64,000 bases of DNA from Bubalus kerabau (lineage: Eukaryota; Chordata; Mammalia; Artiodactyla; Bovidae), in contig NC_073630.1 of NCBI RefSeq assembly GCF_029407905.1, positions 51,299,001 through 51,363,000 of the forward strand, given 5' to 3'. This document shows positions 54,703-64,000 of the stretch, in pieces. The translations under genes and the position numbers were made by a program. Within the stretch, counting starts at the first letter, position 1; each line of letters opens with the position of its first letter. The notes under the pieces were generated by a model, which was not told the DNA's origin, ran no database searches, and was given only the letters and a program-made list of their open reading frames with translations.

Positions 54703-57251
54703 GGCGCTGTGCAGTGCTATACTGGAACTCTGTTCATTTCCAAGGCAAACCATTCATTATCATGGTAATCCAAGTCTATGTCACAACCAGTAGTGCTGAA
54801 GAAGCTGAAGCTGAATGGTTATATCAAGACCTACAAGACCTTATATCACAAACACTCAAAAAAATGTCTTTTTAATTATAAGGGACTGGAATACAAAAGT
54901 AGGAAGTCAAGGAACACCTGGAGTAACAGGCAAATTTAGCCTTGGAGTACAGAATGAAGCAGGGCCAAGGCTAATAGAGTTTTGCCAAGAGAATGCACTG
55001 GTCATAGCAAACACCATCTTCCAACAACACAAGAAAAGACTCTACACATAGACGTCACCAGATGGTCAACAGCAAAATCAGATTGATTATATTCTTTGCA
55101 GCCAAAGATGGAGAAGCTCTATACAGTAAGCAAAAACAAGACTGGGAGCTGACTGTGGCTCAGATCATGAACTCCTTGTTGCCAAATTCAGACTTAAATT
55201 GAAGAAAGTGGAGAAAACCACTAGACCATTCAGGTATGACCTTAATCAAATCCCTTAAGATTATGCAGTGGAAGTGAGAAATAGATTTAAAGGACTAGAT
55301 CTGATATAAAGAGAGGCCAGTGAACTCTGGACAGAAGTTCCTGACATTGTACAGGAGACAGGGATCAAGACTATCCCCAAGATAAAGAAATACAAAAAAG
55401 TAAAATGGCTGTCTGAGGAGGCCTTACAAAAAGCTGTGAAAAGAGATGTGAAAGGCAAAGGAAAAATGGAAAGATATACCCATTTGAATACAGAGTTCCA
55501 AAGAATAGCAAGGAGAGATAAGAAAGCCTTCCTCAGTGATCAATGAAAAGAAAGAGAGGAAAACAATAGAATGGGAAACACTAGAGATCTCAAGAAAATT
55601 AGAGCTATCAAGGGAACATTTCATGCAAAGATGGGCTCAATAAAGGACAGAAATAGTACAGACCTAACAAAGCAGAAGATATTAAGAGGAGGTAGTGAGA
55701 ATATATAGAACTGTACAAAAAAGATCTTCATGACTCAGATAATCATGATGGTGTGATCACTCACCTGGAGACAGACATCCTGGAATGTGAAGTCAAATAG
55801 ACCTTAGGAAGCATCACTACAAACAAAGCTTGTGGAGGTGATGGAATTCCAGTTGAGCTATTTCAAATCCTAAGATATGATGCTGTGAAAGTGCTACACT
55901 CAGTATGTCAGCAAATTAGGAAAACTCAGCAGTGGCCACAGGACTGGAAAAGGTCCGTTTTCATTCCAATCCCAAAGAAAGGCAATGCCAAGGAATGCTC
56001 AAACTACTGCACAATTGCACTCATCTCACACGCTAGTAAAGTAATGCTCAAAATTCTCCAAGCCAGGCTCCAGCAGTACTTGAACCGTGAACTTCCAGAT
56101 GTTCAAGTTGGATTTAGAAATGGCAGAGGAACCAAAGATGAAATGGCCAACATCCGCTGGATGATCAAAAGAGCAAAAGCATTCCAGAAAAACATCTATT
56201 TCTGCTTTATTGACTATGCCAAAGCCTTTGACTGTGTGGATCACAATAATCTGTGGAAAATTCTGAAAGAGATGGGAATACCAGAACTGAACAAGGAACA
56301 ACAGTCTGGTTCCAAATAGGAAAAGGAGTACGTCTGGCTGTCTATTGTCTACTTGTTTATTTAGCTTATATTCAAGTACATCATGAGAAACGCTGAACTA
56401 TGAAGCACAAGATGGAATCACGATTGCAGGGAAAAATATCAATAACCTCAGATATGCAGATGACAACACCCTTATAGCAGAAAGTGAAGCAGAACTAAAG
56501 AGCCTCTTGATGAAATTGAAGAGGAAAGTGAAAAAGTGGGCTTAAAACTCAGCATTCAGAAAACTAAGATCATGGCATCTGGTCCCATCACTTTATGGGA
56601 AATAGATGGGGAAACAGGGGAAACAGTGGAAACAGTGTCAGACTTTATTTTTTGGGGCTCCAAAATCACTGCAGATGGTGACTTCAGCCATGAAATTAAA
56701 AGATACTTACTCCTTGGAAGGAAAGTTATGGCTAACCTTGACAGCATATTAAACAGCAGAGACATTGCTTTGCCAACAAAGGTCCATCTCCTCATCGCTG
56801 TGGTGTTTCCAGTAGTCTTGCATGGATGTGAGAGTTGGACTATAAAGAAAGCTGAGCACCAAAGAATGGTTGCTTTTCAACTGTGGTGTTGGAGAAGACT
56901 CTTGAGAGTCCCTTGGACTGCAAAGAGATCCAACCAATCCATCCTAAAGGAGATTGGTCCTGAGTGATCATTGGGAGGACTGATGTTGAAGCTGAAACTG
57001 CAATACTTTGGCACCTGATGCGAAGAACTGACTCATTTGAAAAGACCCTGAATTTTCGAGAAATTGAAGCCAGGTGTAGAAGAGGATGACAAAGGATTAG
57101 ATGGTTAGATGGCATCACTGACTCAATGGACATATGTTTTAGTAAACTCCTGGAGTTGGTGATGGACAGGGATGCCTGGTGTGCTGCAGTCCATGGGGAC
57201 GCAAAGAGTCAGACATAAATGAGTGACTGAAGTGAACTGAACAGAACTTAA
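54703..57251 (+). mobile_element. BovB LINE, 5'-truncated in the endonuclease, with target-site duplication
   Basis: From about 54728 the sequence is BovB: the KPF endonuclease block, then IRDWNTKVGSQGTPGVTGKF (54881 on), linker, RT start (55885-56319) and, after a deletion of roughly 90 bases near 56286, RT with YADD at 56453-56464 and the C-terminus. It ends GAAGTGAACTGAACAGAACTTAA. The perfect 12-bp direct repeat CTACAAATAATA lies at 54691-54702 and 57252-57263. The 25 bases between the left repeat and clear BovB look like a scrambled remnant of the upstream region. More diverged than 48022-49399. Confidence 0.93.
55885..56319 (+). pseudogene. BovB reverse transcriptase N-terminal fragment
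   Basis: 144 codons: VCQQIRKTQQWPQDWKRSVF, PIPKKGNAKECSNYCTIALIS, QVGFRNGRGTKDEMANIRWM and FIDYAKAFDCVDHNNLWKIL. The frame ends after a deletion that removes the stretch before the GVRQGC motif. The C-terminal part continues in frame 56536-56967. Confidence 0.85.
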
Positions 57252-57269
57252 CTACAAATAATATATACT

Positions 57270-57440
57270 ACTGTTGTAAAACTTTCTCTGTACATTATTT
57301 CATTTAATCCCAGAAGGATTACATTATTTCCAGTTTACATATTAAAAAAACAGAATAACAGAAATATTAAGTGACTTATATAAGATAGCACAGCTGATGC
57401 CTAAAGGAGTTAATATTAAAACCCAAATTTATTTAATTTC
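57270..57440 (-). mobile_element. MIR SINE fragment
   Basis: Antisense core: TTATTTCATTTAATCCCAGA, CCAGTTTACATATTAAAAAA, AAGTGACTTATATAAGATAG, GCACAGCTGATGCC. Confidence 0.65.
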
Positions 57441-60359
57441 AAAGTTATCTTTCTAGTTATCTTATTGTACTTCATAAGGTGTAAGGAGAGTGTCTTATAT
57501 GTCTTTTGAGTACATTCTGACTGACATAGTAATCTACATATAATCAATATTCAATAATTATAAAAAAATTAAATAATTATTTTGTTATTCCACTGACAAG
57601 TTTTACTATGTTCACTGTCTCAAATTCTTAACACCTGAGTGTCTAAGAATACAGCACAATAAAAATGAGTTAATTGATAGCTGTGTGAGCATACCTAGGA
57701 ACTTCTCATTTGGTCATGTCTTCCAAGAAATCAATCCTAATTAAGGGAAAAATTATAGTGAAAGAAATGTTCATCATAGCACAACTTAATTTTAAAATCT
57801 GAAAATATTCAGTTTAATATGTTAGTTTCTAGGTATTAAAATTCCATTTACAAAGTGGAGGGAACAACATGAAAAAGAGGATCATTTTGGCACCTTTGCC
57901 ACTAAGAAAGTATATTCTAAAGATTCATTAGTAAAATAAGTTAAAGTTTAAGCTTTCCACATCTGTTACCAACTTGCAGTTCAAAGGTTGAGGTTCATCC
58001 ACTACCAAGGACCCAACTCCAGAGCTTCCCTACATTAGGATACACATCAGCACCTATTCTACATCTTCCTTTAGATATTAAAAAAGTATCTATGCTCCTT
58101 ATTTTGGCAAGGCCACTTAGTTGGCAGAATGCCATGTATTACCTCATTGATCCTCCTGAAGAGGTACTTCCAAGGTCCTTCTGGGCACACAGGTGATCTG
58201 CATTTCTAAGTCTTCTATGCAATTAGATGGAACAACATGATCGAGTTTTATCCAGTGGGAGTAGCAAGGGATAAGGTTATGTCACTTCTTAACTTGGCCA
58301 TAAAACATCTTCTGCAATCTTTTGTACTATCTTTCCACCAGATTTGGAGCTAAAATCAAAAGGCTCCAAAGAAGCATAATTACAAGAAGAAAGGAAGGAG
58401 AATCCCTTGAAGCATCGCTTAGAGGAGAGCCACTAGGAGAGCTGTCCACGAAGATGGCTGTATTGAATGCTGTGTAAAATAAAGTTAATACTCAAAACTT
58501 GAAGATTTCAAAGTTTACACTGCCTTCCATACCGCATGCTTATCATTATTTACATGCTTTTCATGAATAATCTAAGGTGTAGAAATGTGAAGAACTTGTG
58601 CAAGGACACATTCAACAGTAAAGGTAGAATAAATACAGAGTAAGTCTGACATCAAAGCCTGTGTCTCTTCCATGATAAAAATCAATACTGACACTTTAAT
58701 TATGAAAATGCATATATTATTATCTAATAATAAAGCTTGGTAAAAATTCAAAGCTCAACTAATGGGGGAATGAGAAATGTATATTATTATAACTAAAAAG
58801 TAGCATTTCAGGAAACTCTGAAAATCAGGTTTTAAAAAACATTTTGTAAAAATAATGTTCATAGGAAAAAAGAAAGCACAATTAGGTCTCTCTATATAGT
58901 GTGTGTGTACATGTGTGTTCTGAATTCAATCTTGAATACATATGATATAGAAAATGGCTTGAAATCAAATCTATTAATGTATTTATAGAGGAGCATGGAG
59001 CAATTTTATTTTTTCTTTTATTATGTATTTTTCAACTTGTCTGAACTACTTTTTAATCCAAAAGTTATGTATTAGATGTAAGACATTGATGGTTTATAAC
59101 ACTTTGACCTCAGGCAACACTTTATTTATAGGTATATTCATATCCTGTGTGTTTCAGAAACACCTAAACATGTGAACAGCAGTCCCTTTTGTTGTCCCCA
59201 GAAGACATGTTTACAGGTGGTGATATTTTTCTAAGAAGAATTTGTAGTATTTATTATGTAGTTAGACCCCTTTCTAAGCTGTTCATAATATGTGTAATGA
59301 ATACCTTTTATTGCTCTGCCTTCATTGAACCAAAATGGATTGCTATTAGTTTAATGTAGTCAATATGTACATTTTTTTAACCAAGTGATTGTGAGTCTAT
59401 CAGCATATATATTATTTGGGTATTTTTAATTTTCACTGCTGCTTAGAATAATCCTGCAAAACTCTTGAGATGATTTAATTTGTATCTGAAACATCGTGGG
59501 CAACTTTAGTGCTGACAAACTATCCCAGCCCAAAACTCAACAGTGAATCAGTCAAAACTAATTCAAGGTTCATTAATCACTTAATATGCAGAATGCACAT
59601 TCCCACTACTGCATTTTGCAGAAGACAGTTAAAACAACAATTTTGCTGTTCTCAGTGCCTGATCCTTGAGACTAAGAAAAAACAATACTCCTTCAATTAG
59701 TTTACAGGCAGAAGACAAAACAAAACAAAACAAATGTTATTTAAAGAGGATTGTTCTATTTTTCTTACTCATATTAATATTCTGATGATCTAAGTTAATT
59801 TCTTTTTAATAATATGAAACTAATCTTAATTTTTGTTTTATTGTCTTCAGAAATTTTTGCTTTTGAAAACAGAGAAGCTGGAGTAAATATAAAACATGAA
59901 ATTTTATCCTCAAAAGTTCTCTGTGGAGGCATGGAGGTGTTTATACATTGAAGTCAACCAAGATCAATTTTAAGACTTTTAAATAGCATTCTTTAATCCT
60001 TTGAGTGAAATGCTAGACATGTGACTGAAAGATTAGAAACCAAACTAAAAGTTTAGAATCACTATTCTGTTCTTCATTCTAATTCTATTAGCATTCTACA
60101 TCTATTAATTTATTAGTTCTATGTTTGACAGTTCTATGTTGATTCTTTTGGCAAAAATTATTTCTTTAATTGATGTTTTTGTGTCAGGTTGATATAATTT
60201 TTTAAAGTTACTATTCAGACATGTTATGTTCATCTCATTGAAAATTTTGGAACAAGTTTTGACTTCATTAATGAAACCAGAAATAGGTAGTGTAGCAGAG
60301 ACAAACTTTTGTTTCACTCTCTTGGGGTCTTCGAATGGGTCTGAGAATTAAACTGACAC
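57441..60359. other. Largely unassigned sequence, with one further MIR remnant
   Basis: 58515-58670 is an antisense MIR-like segment (ATGTGAAGAACTTGTGCAAG, AATAAATACAGAGTAAGTCT, AAAGCCTGTGTCTCTTCC). 58225-58350 may be another old repeat. A short (CAAAA)n run is at 59717-59733. No gene or young element is visible in almost 3 kb. Confidence 0.4.
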
Positions 60360-60370
60360 AAGACATTAAT

Positions 60371-60494
60371 TGGAGAAGGAAATGGCAACCCTCTCCAGTA
60401 TTCTTGCCTGGAAAATTCCATGGACAGAGTAGCCTGGCAGTCTACAGTGTACAGGATTGCAGAAGAGTTGGTACGACTCAGTGACTAAGCAACA
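60371..60494 (+). mobile_element. Bov-A SINE monomer with target-site duplication
   Basis: Starts TGGAGAAGGAAATGGCAACC, ends ACGACTCAGTGACTAAGCAAC. A perfect 11-bp repeat, AAGACATTAAT, flanks it at 60360-60370 and 60495-60505. Confidence 0.95.
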
Positions 60495-60733
60495 AAGACA
60501 TTAATAGAAGAAAAACATATGTATTTATTTAATATATATTTTACATGATGTAGAGCCTTCATGAGGAAATTAAGATCCAAAGGAGTAGCAAAACCTAAAT
60601 GTCTCTATATGAGGTTGAACAATGGAGACAATTGTGGGAAAGCACCTAAAAACATATAGCTATTTGAACGCCATCTCTTTGTACAGAATTCTCTTGGCCT
60701 TAAGTCTCCATCTGTGCTATTAAGAATGTTTTT

Positions 60734-60918
60734 TGAGACTTTCCCGGTGATCCAGTCATTAACACTCTTCCATCCAGGGAAGAGTTTAATCCCTGGTCAG
60801 GGGGCTAAGAGCCCATGCACCTCAGGGCCAAAAAACCAAAATATAAAGCATAAACAATATTGTAACAAATTCAATAAAGACTTTAAAGATGGTCCACATA
60901 AAAATATCTTTAAAAAAA
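60734..60918 (+). mobile_element. CHR-type tRNA-Glu SINE
   Basis: GAGACTTTCCCGGTGATCCA, TTTAATCCCTGGTCAGGGGG and the tail CAATATTGTAACAAATTCAA, GACTTTAAAGATGGTCCACA, plus an A-rich end are typical of the cetartiodactyl CHR SINE group. This is distinct from Bov-tA, which lacks this tail. Confidence 0.75.
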
Positions 60919-61604
60919 GATTTTCTTTTCCTAATCTAGATGTTATGGGGGATGCATCTTACACATGAGAGTTTCATCTTCTACTTTCAGGAAGAAAATG
61001 GAAGGTCAAAATGTTCTCCTTGCACCTGCTATTTTTTGAAAGTGCCTTTAGTTTAAAATAATTATTGTGCCAAAATGGGATATATAAGGGTGGCATAATC
61101 TGCCACCCTTTAGTGGTGAACCCAGTGCTTTGATGTTTTGAGGTTGTCTTTTCTTGTCTCCTTTTTTCTCCCTTAATATTTTGTCAAGAGTTGCCTTTAT
61201 TCATAAACCTTGTACTCTCACAGTCAATTGCTTCTTGACTTTTTATAGTCAGATTTCTTTTCTTTCCATATATTAAAATCATGTGTATGGAGATAGTTTT
61301 AATACCTTTCTTTAGAACCCAGACTCCTCTTGACTAGTGGAAAACTACTCACAAAATGGAACACAAGTTTTCAGGGGTCCAGACTTTATAATATGAAAAA
61401 CCATGCTATGTCTTCCCCATAGTATATTATAAAAATATGAGATCTATTTTTTAAACTTCTTAGCTCCTTTATTTTTAAACTGGAGATGATAAAAAAAAAT
61501 GCCTATGCTATGACTTTAGAAACCTTTAGAAACCTTATGAGTCATTGACATAAAAAATCAAATAATGCCTAAAAAGTGCTTCTTTGCCACATTTATACTA
61601 TCGT
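60919..61604. other. Unassigned sequence
   Basis: No gene or repeat recognised. Confidence 0.4.
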
Positions 61605-61616
61605 AATATACACAAA

Positions 61617-62473
61617 TGTTGTTAGAATGCTGCACTCAATATGTCAGCAAATTTGGGAAACTCAACAGTGGCCACAGGACTGGAAAAAGTAGTTTTCATT
61701 CCCAGTGAAAAATTTCATTCTTCGTCCCAAAGAAGAGCAATGCCAAAGAATGTTCAAACTGCCATACAATTGCCCTCATTTCACATGCAAGGTTATGCTC
61801 AAAATCCTTCAAGCTAGGCTTCAATAGTATGTGAACCAAGAACTTCCAGATGTGCAAGATGGATTTAGAAAAGGCAGAGGAACCAGAGATCAAATGGCCA
61901 ACAGCTGTTGAATTATAGAAAAAGCAAGAGAATTCCAGAAAAAGACATCTACTTCTGTTTCATTGACTATGCTACAGCCATTGACTGTGTAGATCACAAC
62001 AAACTGGAAAATTCTTAAAGAGATGGGAATACCAGACCATCTGAACTCCCTCTTGAGAAACCTGTATGCAGGTCAAGTAGCAACAGTTAAAACCAGGCAT
62101 GGAACAACAGACTGGTTCCAAATTGGAAAAGGAGTACATCAAGAGTCTTCTTCAGCAAAGAAATCAAACCAGTCAATCTAAAGGAAATCAGTCCTGAATA
62201 TTCATTGGAAAGACTGATGCTGAAACTGAAGCTCCAATACTTTGGCCACCTGATGCAAAGAGCTGACTCATTAGAAAAGACCCTGATGGTGGGAAAGATT
62301 GAAGGCAAAAGAGGGGTTGGCAGAGGATGAGGTGGTTGGATAGGATCACCAACTCAATGCTCCTGAATTTGAGCAAACTTCAGGAGATAGTGGAGGACAG
62401 AGTAACCTGGTGTGTTGCAGTCCATGAGGTTGCAAAGAGTTGGACATGACTGAGAAACTGAACAACAAGCCAC
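61617..62473 (+). mobile_element. BovB LINE with large internal deletion and target-site duplication
   Basis: From the codons for VLHSICQQIW the copy runs through the RT N-terminal half to GVHQ near 62140, then jumps directly to the codons for LLQQR.NQSI in the C-terminal part. About 750 bases including YADD are lost. A 12-bp perfect direct repeat, AATATACACAAA, flanks the whole at 61605-61616 and 62474-62485. Confidence 0.94.
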
Positions 62474-62485
62474 AATATACACAAA

Positions 62486-62950
62486 CTAGTTTTTTAGTGT
62501 TTTCTTCTCATTATTCCATGAGTATATCACTTCATACACTATAGCAGATGTACCTTTGTCCATTTCTTCCTCTGAATAGTCCTTTCCTTTGATTATACCA
62601 GTAGAGCTCTTAGAAATTTGAGAATTCATAAATGATATCTTAATAGCATTATCATGACTGTGCATAGTGAATTTGGCAATGTGATAATTAATAGAAATTT
62701 CAAATTGATTAATTTCAAGTGGACTGGATTTTGCTGCACCAATAATCCTATTAAATTCCATTCTTGAGTCCAAGTATGCAGCCCAGAATATATTGTTTCA
62801 GACTAAGCATGAAGAGGATTAAATTCAAGTAAAAACTTTACCATGTGACGTTTTAGGTGAATAAGACAACTTACCTATCTTCCCTCTGTATTAATTAGTT
62901 TCTTCTAGCTTTCATGAAAGGGCAATACCAAAGTTACCTCAAATTAGTAA
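62486..62950. other. Unassigned sequence
   Basis: Nothing recognised; a 95-codon ORF on the minus strand (62486-62773) has no similarity I can name. Confidence 0.4.
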
Positions 62951-64000
62951 TGGGATACCAAGGGAACATTTCATCCAAAGATGGGCTCAATAGAGGACAA
63001 AAATTGTATGGACCTAACAGAAGCAGAAGATATTAAGAAGAGGTGGCAAGAATACACAGAAGGACTGTACAAAAAAGATCTTCATGATCAAGATAATCAC
63101 AATGGTGTGATCACTCACCTAGAGCCAGACACCCTGGAATGTGAGGTCAAGTGGGCCTTAGAAAGCATCATTATGAACAAAGTTAGTGGAGGTGATGGAA
63201 TTCCAGTTAAGCTACATCAAATTCTGAAAGATGATGCTGTGAAAGTGCTGCACTCAATATGCCAGCAAATTTGGAAAACTCAGCAGTGGCCACAGGACTG
63301 GAAAAGGTCCGTTTTCATTCCAATCCCAAAGAAAGGCAATGCCAAAGAATGCTCAAACTACCGCACAATTGCACTCATCTCACATGCTAGTAAAGTAATG
63401 CTCAAAATTCTCCAAGCCAGGCTTCAGCAATATGTTAACTGTGAACTTCCAGATGTTCAAGCTGGTTTTAGAAAAGGCAGAAGAACCAGAGATCAAATTG
63501 CCAACATCCGCTGAATCATGGAAAAAGGAAGAGAGTTCCAGAAAAACATCTATTTCTGCTTTATTGACTATGCCAAAGCCTTTGACTTAGTATGGATCAC
63601 AATAAACTTTGAAAAATTCTGAAAGAGATGGGAATACCAGACCACCTGATCTGCCTCTTGAGAAACCTATATGCAGGTCAGGAAGCAACAGTTAGAACTG
63701 GACATGGAACAACAGACTGGTTCCAAATAGGAAAAGGAGTACGTCAAGGCTGTATACTGTCACCCTGCTTATTTAACTTATATGCAGAGTACATCATGAG
63801 AAACGCTGGACTGGAAGAAGCACAAGCTGGAATCAAGATTGCTGGGAGAAATATCAATAACCTGAGATATGCAGATGACACCACCCGTATGGCAGAGAGT
63901 GAAGAGGAACTAAAAAGCCTCTTGATGAAAGTGAAGTGGAGAGTGAAAAAGTTGGGCTAAAGCTCAACATTCAGAAAACTAAGATCATGGCATCTGGTCC
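62951..64000 (+). mobile_element. BovB LINE, 5'-truncated, running off the window
   Basis: Starts in the linker (codons for DTKGTFHPKMGSI) and continues to the window end, past YADD. It is little diverged. The 3' end and target duplication lie outside. Confidence 0.95.
62981..63960 (+). pseudogene. BovB linker and reverse transcriptase, few lesions
   Basis: Frame 62981-63514 (177 codons) has EAEDIKKRWQEYTEGLYKKD, ECEVKWALESI, DGIPVKLHQILKDD, FIPIPKKGNAKECSNYRTI and QAGFRKGRRTRDQIANIR, ending at a TGA in place of TGG. Motif A follows but a two-base gain after KAFDL shifts the frame. Frame 63628-63960 has GVRQGCILSPCLFNLYAEY and YADDTTRMAESEEEL with YADD at 63868-63879. The frame fails again after LLMKVK near 63935 through loss of bases. 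Confidence 0.9.

Overview
This window is intergenic or deep intronic nuclear DNA of a ruminant. It carries many copies of the RTE-type LINE BovB, the BovB-linked SINEs Bov-tA and Bov-A2, and artiodactyl L1 3' ends. That combination is typical of Bovidae and related ruminants; I cannot tell cattle, sheep, goat or a relative apart from the sequence alone. I recognise no host protein-coding gene, no rRNA and no functional tRNA gene. Every protein with recognisable homology is a fragment of a retrotransposon endonuclease, reverse transcriptase or L1 ORF.

Layout. 1-1.8 kb: a BovB on the minus strand, cut by the window edge at its YADD motif. 3.2-4.4 kb: an L1 with an inverted 5' part (twin priming) and a clear target-site duplication (TSD). 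5.4-5.8 kb: an L1 3' end. 6.9-10.4 kb: one old L1 that was entered successively by a short L1 tail, a 1.4-kb BovB and a Bov-tA. 10.6-29.3 kb: a dense SINE field (Bov-tA, Bov-A2, MIR) with short BovB 3' ends, old L1 pieces, a solo LTR at 17.0-17.6 kb, and a Tigger-like DNA transposon split by a SINE at 27.1-27.5 kb. 29.3-33.5 kb: few young repeats, with one LTR and one unexplained ORF. 33.8-38.1 kb: old L1, an MLT1 LTR and Bov-A2 copies. 38.1-43.4 kb: a long BovB with its leader, containing another BovB and a Bov-tA dimer. 45.3-46.2 kb: a BovB containing an L1 tail. 48.0-49.4 kb: a fairly young BovB. 50.2-57.3 kb: two long BovB copies in a row, the first containing an antisense BovB and a Bov-A. 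57.3-61.6 kb: mostly unassigned sequence with MIR, Bov-A and a CHR-type SINE. 61.6-64 kb: two more BovB copies, the last running off the window.

BovB makes up roughly a third of the window (17 pieces counted). None is intact: all are 5' truncated, frameshifted, stop-bearing or interrupted. Several carry perfect or near-perfect TSDs, mostly 11-12 bp, and the SINEs carry 9-13 bp TSDs, which fits the accepted view that BovB machinery mobilises these SINEs. The L1 copies carry longer TSDs at A-rich sites.

I see no previously undescribed system that I would defend. The best leads are two unrelated tandem-repeat leaders joined to the same BovB body (39.2-39.8 kb and 50.2-50.6 kb), the uniform TSD length, an unassigned ORF with a splice-donor-like end near 33 kb, and a 50-bp duplicated patch beside two BovB copies.
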